This document shows, in pieces, positions 32,003 through 40,410 of a DNA stretch of 64,000 bases; the stretch's first letter is position 1; each line of letters begins with the position of its first letter. Position numbers and translations under genes: made by a program. The DNA is from Thiobacillus sp. (lineage in GTDB: Bacteria > Pseudomonadota > Gammaproteobacteria > Burkholderiales > Thiobacillaceae), in NCBI GenBank assembly GCA_019459325.1, contig JAIBFA010000034.1, forward strand, positions 1-64,000. The letters run 5' to 3'. The notes beneath the pieces were generated by a model. That model made no database searches. It was given only the letters and a program-made list of their open reading frames with translations, and had not been told where the DNA came from.

Positions 32003-33895
32003 ATGCGTTTCTTATTGAAGCACACCGCGCTGGTCGCGGCCTGCTTGGCCGCGTTCCCGGCCCACGCCACTAACGGTTATTTTCTGCCCGGTTTCGGCTT
32101 CCGCTCGCAGGGGATGGGTGGCGTCGGCATTGCCTATGGTCGTGATTCCCTGTCAACCGCGGCCAACCCGGCCAATGCCGTAAATACCGGCATGCGCGGC
32201 GATATTGGAATGGCCGTTTTTAACCCGGAGCGGCATGCCACGGTGGGGACCCCTGCGGGTGGCAACAGGTTTTTTGCTTTCATTGGGGATACCGAGAGCG
32301 ATGCAAAATATTTCCTGATGCCGGAAATGGGTTTCAGCATGCCGCTCAACGACAAACTGCACGTCGCGCTGGCGGTGGTGGGGAACGGCGGTATGAATAC
32401 CACCTATCCGCAAAACTTCTTTTCCTTTAATGCGGAATTTGTTCCGGATACGGATCCGGCTACGCTGAACCCATCCCCTACCGACAAACTCGGCATTGAC
32501 ATGATGCAGTTGCTGGTGCCCGTTAGCGTTGCCTACAAGGTCAACGAGAACCATGCGGTTGGCGCCTCGCTGATATTGGCCGAGACCCGCTTCCGGGCCT
32601 ATGGCTTGGAAGCTTTCCCCTATTTTGAAAGCTTTGGCTACACTATTGTTGCAGACCGGGACAACATCACGGGCAATGGCTTTGACTACAGCTATGGTGC
32701 TGGCATCCGCCTGGGCTGGCTGGGCAACTTCATGGACGACAAGCTCTCCGTGGGCCTCACCTATGCGTCGAAGACCTACATGACCAAGTTCGACAAGTAC
32801 CGCGGCCTGTTTGCCGAACAGGGCGATTTCGATATTCCTGAAAACTATGGCATTGGCATTGCGTTCAAACCTGCGAAAAATCTGATCATTGCTGCCGATG
32901 TTGTTCGAATCAATTACAGCGACGTGGCTTCGATTGGCAACCTGGGGCCCATCACTGAGCCTTCCTTTCCTCTCAGTTTTGGCATTCCATCCATTCAGGA
33001 TCCAAGCAAGGAAACAGGTAATGACGCGGGCATGGGCTTTGGCTGGAAGGACGCGACGGCTTATAAGTTGGGTGTCCAGTATGGTGTCAATAATCGCCTG
33101 CAGGTGCGCGCCGGCTACAACTACGGCAAGACGACAATCTCCGACGACCAGTTGACCTTCAACCTGCTGGCACCGGCCACCGTCGAAAGGCATTACACGG
33201 TTGGTTTCACCTACAAAGCCAACGACAACCTCGAAGTGACCGGCACCTACTTGTACGCCGCTTCCCATAGCCAGTCGAATTGCCAGCAGAGCATCCTCAA
33301 TTGCGTCGAGTTCAATATGCACCAGAATATGTTCGCCCTGTCGATGGGTTGGGTGCTGGATCCGGGTCCCGGGTCGCTGGAAGAGTATGGCGAGAGCGAG
33401 TGGGCAGGCATCAACTTCGACGGCTGGTACGGCGGCCTGAACTTCGGCCAGTCGAAATACCACAGTGTGGACGCTGATTCTGCCAACACCCGCACCGAAG
33501 GTTGGAAAGTTTACGCAGGGTACCAGTTCAACAAATACTTGGGTGTTGAAGGCGGATATGCCAACCTGAATGACATGACGGCCACAACAGGGACGGTTAC
33601 TACCAACTTAGATACTGATGCTTGGGCTCTGGCTGCCGTGCTCAGCTATCCGCTGACGGAGAGATTCTCGATCATGGGCAAGTTGGGCGCCGCCTACATG
33701 CTCGCCGATATCAGTGAAAAGAATGGTACCGGACTCGCAGTTAGGAGTGGTGACGATAGCTACGAACCCAACTATGGTATCGGTGTCAGCTATGCACTGC
33801 TCGATAACCTGAGCCTGCGTGCCGAATGGGAGCGCTTCGACAGGAAAGACTACGACATCGACCTGATGTCAGCGGGCATTGCGGTGAAATTCTGA
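32003..33895 (+). CDS. Outer-membrane FadL-type porin fused to an OmpA-like beta-barrel
   Basis: 630 residues from the ATG at 32003 (GGAGGAG upstream). The signal peptide (about 1-22) ends AHA. Residues 23 to about 455 follow the FadL/TodX hydrocarbon and fatty-acid transporter family: the N-terminal plug NGYFLPGFGFRSQGMGGVGIAYGRDSLSTAANPAN, and repeated amphipathic strands. From about 465, GINFDGWYGGLNFGQSKYHS to the terminal AVKF is a separate eight-strand OmpA/OprF-like barrel with GWKVYAGYQFNKYLGVEGGYA. Two barrels in one chain are unusual. Substrate unknown; long-chain or aromatic hydrophobic compounds fit the family. Confidence 0.8.
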   Translation: MRFLLKHTALVAACLAAFPAHATNGYFLPGFGFRSQGMGGVGIAYGRDSLSTAANPANAVNTGMRGDIGMAVFNPERHATVGTPAGGNRFFAFIGDTESDAKYFLMPEMGFSMPLNDKLHVALAVVGNGGMNTTYPQNFFSFNAEFVPDTDPATLNPSPTDKLGIDMMQLLVPVSVAYKVNENHAVGASLILAETRFRAYGLEAFPYFESFGYTIVADRDNITGNGFDYSYGAGIRLGWLGNFMDDKLSVGLTYASKTYMTKFDKYRGLFAEQGDFDIPENYGIGIAFKPAKNLIIAADVVRINYSDVASIGNLGPITEPSFPLSFGIPSIQDPSKETGNDAGMGFGWKDATAYKLGVQYGVNNRLQVRAGYNYGKTTISDDQLTFNLLAPATVERHYTVGFTYKANDNLEVTGTYLYAASHSQSNCQQSILNCVEFNMHQNMFALSMGWVLDPGPGSLEEYGESEWAGINFDGWYGGLNFGQSKYHSVDADSANTRTEGWKVYAGYQFNKYLGVEGGYANLNDMTATTGTVTTNLDTDAWALAAVLSYPLTERFSIMGKLGAAYMLADISEKNGTGLAVRSGDDSYEPNYGIGVSYALLDNLSLRAEWERFDRKDYDIDLMSAGIAVKF

Positions 33896-33920
33896 TCATC
33901 CGACCAGGCTGAAATTCGCC

Positions 33921-33948
33921 AAGCCGGGGATTCGTCCCCGGCTTTTTT
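33921..33948 (+). terminator. Intrinsic terminator after the porin gene
   Basis: AAGCCGGGGA / TCCCCGGCTT, a 10-bp stem with TTCG loop, followed by a T-run. Confidence 0.92.
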
Positions 33949-34117
33949 GTATCCGGAAAGCGCTTGTGGGCGGCTTACTTTGTCGAGTCCGGATTATCTA
34001 TAGGATGGCTCGTTCATGTACATGCATGGCGCAGCCTCCGGCGCGATCGTCGTTTATTCCCCCTCGTTGGCATAATGGCCAGAGAGGCTATCCGGGAGAA
34101 AGTGTGATGGAGGGGGT

Positions 34118-36007
34118 GTGAGTAATAAAAACATTCTGTTGCGGACTAAGAAAAAGAAGGCGCTGACGAGTTTTCAGGCCAAGCGGTATGACGAGGCGTG
34201 GTCGCTTTACCAGGGGATTTGCCAAGCGGATCGCCTGGACGCCGATGCCCGGCTTGCATGCGGCGTGATCGCGGGACTGCGTGGCGACAATGCGCTTGCG
34301 GCGGATTATTGCCGGCAGGCGGTGGCGTTGGATCCGAAACTGGCGGTTGCTCACTTTAATCTGGGCATTGCGCTGCGCAGCCAGAACCGGTTCGAGGAGG
34401 CCTGTCAGTCGTTCAAGCGGGCGATCGCGTTGCTTCCGAATTACATTGAGGCGATGGAAGCCCTGGCGCATGCCTATATCGCGCTTTACGACTGGCCGGC
34501 TGCGGTGCAGGTGCTGAACGAGATTATCGCAATCTGGCCGCACAAGGCTGAAATCCACAGCGATCTGGGCACGATCTATCAGGCTATGGGGCGTTCGCAG
34601 GACGCCATCACCGCCTACGAGACGGCCTTGAAAATCAATCCGCGTTTGGGTGTTGCCCTGAACAGCCTTGGCAGTGCTTACCAGGGTCAAGGTGATTTCG
34701 AGCAAGCCGAGCGCTGTTATCGGCAATGTCTGGCGGCCACGCCCGGCGACCTGCAGGCCCGTTCCAATTTGCTGATGCTGCTTAATTACCTACCGGATGC
34801 GGATGCGGCCACGGTGTTCAAGGAACATCTTGAGTGGGGCCGGATCGCTCGGACCAGGATTTTACTTATTGACCCGATTGAACTCGATCAAGATCCGCGG
34901 CGGCGTCTCAGGGTAGGCTACCTGTCGCCTGACTTCAGGGAGCATTCCGTGGCCTCATTCATCGAGCCAGTGCTGAGGCATCATGACCGCAGCCGGTTCG
35001 ACGTCTGGTGCTATTCCAACCTGCCTACGCCGGACGAGACCACGAAGCGCCTCAAGGCGGCAGTGGATGGGTGGCGCGACATCGACAAGCTGTCGGATGG
35101 GGAGGCCGCGCGTCTCATTCGCGATGACCGCATCGATATTCTGGTCGACCTGTCGGGCCATACTGCCAACAACCGCCTGGGGATTTTCGCGGCCAAACCC
35201 GCGCCGGTCCAGATGACCTGGATGGGCTATCCGAACACCACCGGACTGAACACGATCGACTACCGGATCACCGACAGAATTGCTGACCCTGCGGGCGAGG
35301 AGGCATATTACAGCGAGGCAATGCTGCGCCTGGACGACTGTTTTCTTTGTTATCAGCCGGATCCGAATACGCCTGAGGTGGCACCGTTGCCGGCTTTGAC
35401 CAATGGCCATATCACCTTCGGCTCCTTCAATAATTTCAGCAAGATCAATCGTGGCGTACTCCAGTTGTGGGCCGCGGTGCTGAAGCAGGTGCCCAATTCA
35501 CACTTGTTACTAAAATGCCCAGCGCTGACGGATGCTACGGTAAGGGCTAGCGTGAGCGCCTCCTTGCAGGAACTCGGCGTCGGTACCGAGCGAATTGATC
35601 TGCTGGGGCACACCCGCACGCGCCAGGAGCACCTTGCTCTCTATGCAAAGGTGGATATTGCCCTCGACACCTTTCCTTACAACGGCACGACGACCACCTG
35701 TGAGGCACTTTTGATGGGGGTGCCGGTATTGTCGCTGGTGGGGAAACACCATGCGGGTCGGGTTGGCGCCTCGTTGCTAAAGGCGGCGGGGCTTACCGAT
35801 TGGCTGGCCGATACGTCCGAGGCGTTGGTTGCAAATGCCCGGGCGCGGGCTACCGATGTTGCAGGACTTGACCGTCTGCGCAGATCGTTGCGTGGTCAGC
35901 TAGCCGGTTCATCCTTGTGTGATGCGAAGGGCTTTGTGAACCGTTTTGAGGCGGTTGTACTTCAGGCTTGGGCCAGTCGTATAAGTCAGTTGTCCCCGCG
36001 ACGTTGA
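34118..36007 (+). CDS. TPR-containing O-GlcNAc-transferase-like protein (SPINDLY/OGT family)
   Basis: 629 residues from GTG at 34118 with GGAGGG upstream. The N-terminal half (about 1-225) is five to six tetratricopeptide repeats (for example AVAHFNLGIALRSQNRFEEA, AEIHSDLGTIYQAMGRSQDA). The C-terminal GT41 domain (about 240-620) has LRVGYLSPDFREHSV, ILVDLSGHTANNRLGIF, APVQMTWMGYPNTTG and the donor-binding YNGTTTTCEALLMGVPVLS. It glycosylates Ser/Thr of proteins from a UDP- or GDP-sugar. Here it may modify exported PEP-CTERM proteins, which are Ser/Thr-rich; that link is inference. Confidence 0.86.
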   Translation: MSNKNILLRTKKKKALTSFQAKRYDEAWSLYQGICQADRLDADARLACGVIAGLRGDNALAADYCRQAVALDPKLAVAHFNLGIALRSQNRFEEACQSFKRAIALLPNYIEAMEALAHAYIALYDWPAAVQVLNEIIAIWPHKAEIHSDLGTIYQAMGRSQDAITAYETALKINPRLGVALNSLGSAYQGQGDFEQAERCYRQCLAATPGDLQARSNLLMLLNYLPDADAATVFKEHLEWGRIARTRILLIDPIELDQDPRRRLRVGYLSPDFREHSVASFIEPVLRHHDRSRFDVWCYSNLPTPDETTKRLKAAVDGWRDIDKLSDGEAARLIRDDRIDILVDLSGHTANNRLGIFAAKPAPVQMTWMGYPNTTGLNTIDYRITDRIADPAGEEAYYSEAMLRLDDCFLCYQPDPNTPEVAPLPALTNGHITFGSFNNFSKINRGVLQLWAAVLKQVPNSHLLLKCPALTDATVRASVSASLQELGVGTERIDLLGHTRTRQEHLALYAKVDIALDTFPYNGTTTTCEALLMGVPVLSLVGKHHAGRVGASLLKAAGLTDWLADTSEALVANARARATDVAGLDRLRRSLRGQLAGSSLCDAKGFVNRFEAVVLQAWASRISQLSPRR

Positions 36008-36071
36008 CCTGTAGGGCGATTTTCGGACCAACTGAAACTTGAGAAGATGACTTCCTTCTAGAAAGGAAGTC

Positions 36072-36224
36072 ATGAGAAAGAGTCGCTTTACCGAGTAACA
36101 GATCGTCTCAATCCTGCGCGAAGCCGACCGCAGTTCGGTCGCCGAAGTGGCCAAGAAGCACCGGATCAGCGAACAAAGCATCTACACTTGGCGCAAGCAC
36201 TCGGAGGGAGCCTTCTCAGGTTAG
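36072..36224 (+). pseudogene. IS3-family transposase OrfA fragment
   Basis: The start MRKSRFTE and then, after an in-frame TAA, QIVSILREADRSSVAEVAKK and HRISEQSIYTWRKH match the N-terminal helix-turn-helix of IS3-family OrfA (usual MRKSRFTEEQI). The second Glu codon is now a stop and the frame ends at TAG 36222. No OrfB remains. Confidence 0.8.
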
Positions 36225-36356
36225 ATTACGAGAAAATTCCACTTCTGACTTCAGTTGGGCGGTTTTGCGTGACGGGCAGGGGGATTGGCTCTCTGAAATG
36301 CGCGGCCGCATAAAATCGTTTGTGCCCTGCATAGGAAATTTTTAGCGGATTTGCCC

Positions 36357-36375
36357 TTGGCATGTTTTCTGCGTG
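36357..36375 (+). promoter_or_regulatory. sigma-54-type promoter before epsD
   Basis: TTGGCATGTTTTCTGCGTG has GG-N10-GC and shares TTGGCAT and TTCTGC with the 4601 promoter. It would start transcription about 65 bp before epsD. Confidence 0.65.
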
Positions 36376-36450
36376 TGCTACTAGGCTGTGCGCTTGATGT
36401 AACATTCGTACCACATAATTTCCAATAACCCTGATTTGAGGAAGACAAAC

Positions 36451-37419
36451 ATGCAAGGTATCAAGAAGCTGTATCTGCCGTTGTTGATTGCTGCGCTGGT
36501 TGCCGGTTGCGGCGACAAGAAAGAGGAGCCAGCAGCAGGTGGCGAAAAGGCCGCGACCCAGGTCGCAGCCAAGGTCAACGATACCGAGCTTACGGTGCAT
36601 CAGGTGAACAACGCGCTGCAGCGCATCCCCAATCTCGACAAGGACCAGACCAAGGCGGCTTCGCTGCAAGTAGTACGCAGCCTGGTGGATCAGGAAGTGA
36701 TTCTGCAAAAGGCGCTGAGCGATAAGCTGGATCGCGATCCAGTCGTTGTGCAGGCGCTGGACGCGGCGCGCCGCCAGATTCTGGCCGAGGCCTATATGAG
36801 CCGCAAGTTGGGCACGCCTGCCGTGCCGACCGATGCAGAGGTGTTGGACTATTTCGACAAGAATCCGGATTTGTTCGCTAAGCGCAAGATTTATCGTCTG
36901 CAGGAAGTCTCGATCAAGGCGTCGCAGGATAAGCAGGATGCCATTCGCGCGCAGCTGGGCGCGTCCAAAACCCTGGACGATTTTGCCGCCTGGCTGAAGG
37001 CTGAAAATCTGCCGATGAAAGTCGCGCAGGGCGTGAAGCCGGCCGAGCAGCTCCCACTGCAAATGCTGCCCCAACTGGCCAAAATGGCGGACGGCCAAGC
37101 GATGGTTGTGAACGCGCCGGATGGTCTGATGGTGATCGTGCTGGCCGATTCGCAGACGCAGCCAGTGACGCTGGAGCAGGCCAAGCCGGCGATCACGCGT
37201 CTGCTGCAGACGCAGGCGCGCCAGAAGGCTGCCAAGGCCGAACTGGATGCGTTGAAGGCTGTTGCCAAGATCGAATACGTGGGTGAATTCGCCGACGCGG
37301 GCAAGGAAGTGGCCGCTCCGGCAGCAGCACCTGCCGAGCCTGCTGCCACCCCGGCTGCGGACGCCACCCCTGATGCAGACGCCGAAGCGATCAGCAAGGG
37401 CGTTTCCGGTCTGAAGTAA
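36451..37419 (+). CDS. epsD: EpsD family peptidyl-prolyl cis-trans isomerase lipoprotein
   Basis: 322 residues from the ATG at 36451 (GAGGAAG upstream). The signal peptide ends with lipobox LVAGC, so it is a lipoprotein facing the periplasm. A SurA/PpiD-like N-terminal helical region (VAAKVNDTELTVHQVNNALQ) and a parvulin-like segment (about 135-230) follow. The C-terminal tail is Ala/Pro-rich. It matches the EpsD proteins that accompany exosortase EPS loci and probably helps fold exported EPS or PEP-CTERM proteins. First gene of the eps block, behind a sigma-54-type promoter. Confidence 0.85.
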   Translation: MQGIKKLYLPLLIAALVAGCGDKKEEPAAGGEKAATQVAAKVNDTELTVHQVNNALQRIPNLDKDQTKAASLQVVRSLVDQEVILQKALSDKLDRDPVVVQALDAARRQILAEAYMSRKLGTPAVPTDAEVLDYFDKNPDLFAKRKIYRLQEVSIKASQDKQDAIRAQLGASKTLDDFAAWLKAENLPMKVAQGVKPAEQLPLQMLPQLAKMADGQAMVVNAPDGLMVIVLADSQTQPVTLEQAKPAITRLLQTQARQKAAKAELDALKAVAKIEYVGEFADAGKEVAAPAAAPAEPAATPAADATPDADAEAISKGVSGLK

Positions 37420-37429
37420 TCAAAGAGGG

Positions 37430-37457
37430 CAAGGGGCAAGATACAAGACACAAGATA
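37430..37457 (+). repeat. CAAGNNN heptamer array A
   Basis: Four CAAG words at 37430, 37437, 37444 and 37451, exactly 7 bp apart with free bases between. One of seven such arrays in the window. Confidence 0.7.
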
Positions 37458-37538
37458 TTCGCGGGTGGCAGAAAGCCGCCCGCTTGTCTTGGGGTCATGC
37501 CGCTTGAGCCTTGCTTCCTGAGCTTTCAACTCGTGTTC

Positions 37539-38198
37539 ATGTCCCCAATTTTCGTCCGCAGCCTGCCGTTCGGGCTGTATATCCTCCTGCTTGCGCTGGA
37601 AAGCTTGCTGCCCGACTGGGCACCGGGTTTCGACGTGCGCTGGTTATACCCTCTGAAGGCCGGGCTGGTGGCGCTGGCACTGGCGGTCTTGTGGCGCCAT
37701 TACACCGAACTCAAATCCTGGGGCCTGCCGCTGCGGCATCTGCTGCTGTCGCTGGGGGTGGGTATTGTGGTGCTGGTGCTGTGGGTCAACCTCGACGCCG
37801 GCTGGATGCTGATGGGCGAGATGGGCGAAGGCTACAACCCTACCGATGAGGCCGGCCAGATCGACTGGCTGCTGGTGGCTTTCCGCATCGCCGGCGCCGC
37901 GCTGGTGGTGCCGGTCATGGAAGAGCTGTTCTGGCGCTCGTTCGTGCAGCGCTGGGTGCAGCAGTCCGATTTTCTGGCGCTCGATCCGGCGCGGATCGGC
38001 CTCAAGGCGCTGCTGATCGCCAGCGCGCTGTTCGCCGTCGAACATCTGCAGTGGTTCGCCGGGCTGGTCGCGGGCCTGGCCTACGGCTGGCTGTACATCC
38101 GCACCCGCAACCTGTGGGCGCCCATCGTCGCGCATGCCGCCACCAACGGCCTGCTCGGTGCGTATGTGGTGGCCACCAGGCAGTGGAGTTTCTGGTGA
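37539..38198 (+). CDS. Exosortase-associated CPBP/CAAX protease-related protein
   Basis: 219 residues from the ATG at 37539, with six to seven membrane helices. The CPBP motifs are complete: VMEELFWRSFVQRW (EExxxR), LFAVEHLQWFAG (His) and IVAHAATNGLLG (HxxxN). This family member is a regular neighbour of exosortase loci (the CAAX-protease-related family of PEP-CTERM systems). It is an intramembrane glutamyl protease; its substrate here is unknown, and released PEP-CTERM tails are an attractive guess. Ends in a 4-bp GTGA overlap with epsL. Confidence 0.86.
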   Translation: MSPIFVRSLPFGLYILLLALESLLPDWAPGFDVRWLYPLKAGLVALALAVLWRHYTELKSWGLPLRHLLLSLGVGIVVLVLWVNLDAGWMLMGEMGEGYNPTDEAGQIDWLLVAFRIAGAALVVPVMEELFWRSFVQRWVQQSDFLALDPARIGLKALLIASALFAVEHLQWFAGLVAGLAYGWLYIRTRNLWAPIVAHAATNGLLGAYVVATRQWSFW

Positions 38199-39376
38199 AA
38201 ATCCGGCTGTCGTGCGTGGCACTGGGTGCGTTGCTGGCCCTGCCGGCAATGGCGAAGGAGGGCGACACCTTCCGGCCGTTCGTCTCCTATACGCGGTATT
38301 ACGACAGCAACCTGTATCGCCTGGCCCAGAGCGAAGAGGCGCTGGTGCCGCAGTTGTCCGACCAGTACGGCGTGCTGAGCGCCGGGCTGGACGTGGACTG
38401 GCAGCCCGGTCGCCAGCGCGTCATCGCCAGCGCCAGCAAGAACCTGGTGCGGTTCTCCCGCTATTCCAATCTGGATTACGACGGCTCCGACTACCAGCTG
38501 AATTGGAACTGGCGGCTGGGCAACCACTGGTCGGGGCAGGTGGGCGCAACCGAAAGCGTCACCCAAAGCAGCCTCAGCGATCAGCTGGGTTTGCCGGTCA
38601 ACAACACGGTCACCCGTGAAAACCGCTTCGCCAACGCCGAATGGCAGTTCCATCCGCGCTGGAATGTGGGTGTGGGCGCGGCTGCGGCCGCCTCGACCAA
38701 CAGCACCGCGGGGCTGGCGCCGGCGGATTACGAAGACACCAGCGTGTCGGCCACGCTGGGCTACACCACACGCAAGGGCAGCAATCTGCGCGGGCAGTTG
38801 CGGCAAGTGGATGGTGAATACCCCAATCGTCCGGTCACCTACATCGACCGACTCTACACGCAGACCGAATACAACCTGCTGGGCGACTGGAACCTCACCG
38901 GCAAGCTGACGGTGCGCAGCAAAATCGGTTATACCCAGCGCGAGAACGACACCCAGTCCCAACGCGATTTCTCCGGGGTGACGGGGCGCGTCTCGGCGGA
39001 TTATTTCCCGACCGGGAAGACCATGCTGACCTGGGCGCTTTATCGCGAAATCGGGAACTCGGACGACCTGAACGCCAGCTATCAGTTGAACACTGGCACC
39101 AGCCTGGGTGCGGCCTGGCTGCTGACCTCCAAGGTTAAGCTGCGTGCCAATGGCAGCTTCGTGAATCTCAGTTTCGGAGGTGAAACCGGCCTTGTGATTC
39201 CCGGTCTCGTCCAGCGCGATGAAGACACCCTGAGCGGATCGCTCTCGCTGAGCTATGCTCCCGTGCGCATGGCCACGATCGATGTTGGTCTGCAGGGCGG
39301 GCGGCGGGATTCCAACATTCCTGTCAACGATTACACGTTTCATTCGGTGTTCGTCAGCGTGCGGGCTGATTTCTAG
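38195..39376 (+). CDS. epsL: Outer-membrane EPS protein EpsL
   Basis: 393 residues from the GTG at 38195. The signal peptide (about 1-21) ends AMA. The rest is a beta-barrel with alternating strands (FRPFVSYTRYYDSNLYRLAQ near the start, FHSVFVSVRADF at the end, with terminal Phe). It matches the XrtB/PEP-CTERM-associated EpsL family, a candidate outer-membrane channel for EPS (compare BcsC/AlgE barrels). Translationally coupled to the CPBP gene. Confidence 0.85.
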   Translation: MKIRLSCVALGALLALPAMAKEGDTFRPFVSYTRYYDSNLYRLAQSEEALVPQLSDQYGVLSAGLDVDWQPGRQRVIASASKNLVRFSRYSNLDYDGSDYQLNWNWRLGNHWSGQVGATESVTQSSLSDQLGLPVNNTVTRENRFANAEWQFHPRWNVGVGAAAAASTNSTAGLAPADYEDTSVSATLGYTTRKGSNLRGQLRQVDGEYPNRPVTYIDRLYTQTEYNLLGDWNLTGKLTVRSKIGYTQRENDTQSQRDFSGVTGRVSADYFPTGKTMLTWALYREIGNSDDLNASYQLNTGTSLGAAWLLTSKVKLRANGSFVNLSFGGETGLVIPGLVQRDEDTLSGSLSLSYAPVRMATIDVGLQGGRRDSNIPVNDYTFHSVFVSVRADF

Positions 39377-39429
39377 TCGCCGTACTGCGAGATGGGACAG
39401 GTATGGGTTTTGCATTGAGAGACGGGTTG

Positions 39430-39447
39430 CAAGATTCAAGATTCAAG
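39430..39447 (+). repeat. CAAGNNN heptamer array B
   Basis: CAAG at 39430, 39437 and 39444, period 7. Complementary to array C (CAAGATTCAAG against CTTGAATCTTG), so the pair can fold into a long hairpin. Confidence 0.7.
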
Positions 39448-39513
39448 CGAGTATGGCTTCGCGCCTGTGATGCGGATCAAGGGGTGGACGGATGCTGGGC
39501 GCAACCACATCCC

Positions 39514-39548
39514 CTTGTAACTTGAATCTTGTAACTTGCACCTTGAAA
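39514..39548 (-). repeat. CAAGNNN heptamer array C (reverse orientation)
   Basis: CTTG at 39514, 39521, 39528, 39535 and 39542, period 7. Inverted relative to array B in the same gap between epsL and epsE. Confidence 0.72.
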
Positions 39549-39603
39549 AATTCGAGGCAGTAGAGCGGTCCGCCTGTGCAGCGGCCGCCGATTGGAGAGA
39601 GTA

Positions 39604-40398
39604 ATGACGAAGTTGTGGCATGGTGTTTTGATGATGTGCGCGTTGCTGCTGGCGGCGCCGGCGTGGAGCGCGGATAACGACTACCGTATGGGCACCGGCG
39701 ATGTGTTGCGCATCACGGTGTACGGGCAGCCCGATCTCACTACCGAGGCGCGCGTGGGCGATAGCGGCAACATTTCGTTTCCACTGATTGGCGACGTCAG
39801 GATGGCTGGCGTAACCCCTGCCCAGGGCGAGGCCGAAATCGCGCAGCGCCTGAGCAAGGGCGGCTTCATCAACGAACCTTTCGTCACGCTCAACGTGGTG
39901 CAGTATCGCGGCCAGATGATTTCGGTGCTGGGGCGCGTCAATCGGCCGGGCAGGCACACGCTGGAAAAAGTCAGCCGCGTGACGGATGCGCTGGCGCTTG
40001 CCGGCGGCATCATTGCCGACGGCGCCGATACCGTCACCCTGGTGCGTACCCGCGACGGCAAGCCCGAATACCGTGACATCGACGTGATTGCGCTGTTCAA
40101 GCCGGGCGGCGAAGCCAGCAACGAACTGGTGCAGGACGGCGACATCATCAACGTGGCGCGCCAGCCCATGTTCTACATCTACGGCGAAGTACAACGGCCT
40201 GGCGCGTTCCGTCTGGAACAGAACATGAGCGTGGTGCAAGCCTTGTCGATGGGTGGCGGCGTCACTGCGCGGGGTACACAGCGTGGCATCAAGATTCTGC
40301 GCCGCGATGCCAACGGCGTCATGCAGCAACTGGACACCCAGCTCGCCGACCTGGTCAAAAAAGACGACGTGATCTACGTCAAGGAAAGCCTGTTCTAA
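39604..40398 (+). CDS. epsE: Polysaccharide export protein EpsE (Wza-like)
   Basis: 264 residues from the ATG at 39604. The signal peptide (about 1-22) ends WSA and no lipobox Cys is seen. The Poly_export/PES domain opens DYRMGTGDVLRITVYGQPDL, followed by two SLBB domains (ISVLGRVNRPGRHTLE and FYIYGEVQRPGAFRLE). It forms the periplasmic/outer-membrane exit for EPS with EpsF and EpsL. It starts a close-packed run epsE-epsF-epsG-xrtB-epsI. Confidence 0.92.
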   Translation: MTKLWHGVLMMCALLLAAPAWSADNDYRMGTGDVLRITVYGQPDLTTEARVGDSGNISFPLIGDVRMAGVTPAQGEAEIAQRLSKGGFINEPFVTLNVVQYRGQMISVLGRVNRPGRHTLEKVSRVTDALALAGGIIADGADTVTLVRTRDGKPEYRDIDVIALFKPGGEASNELVQDGDIINVARQPMFYIYGEVQRPGAFRLEQNMSVVQALSMGGGVTARGTQRGIKILRRDANGVMQQLDTQLADLVKKDDVIYVKESLF

Positions 40399-40410
40399 GG
40401 GACACCCGCA

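Larger units (their letters stand above)
36008..36450 (+). other. 443-bp region with an IS3-type remnant and the epsD promoter
   Basis: Between the OGT gene and epsD. The left half is a decayed transposase start (36072-36224). The right half carries the sigma-54-type promoter at 36357-36375 and a 65-bp leader. No copy of the 18-bp upstream element is seen at the expected distance of about 100 bp. Confidence 0.6.
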
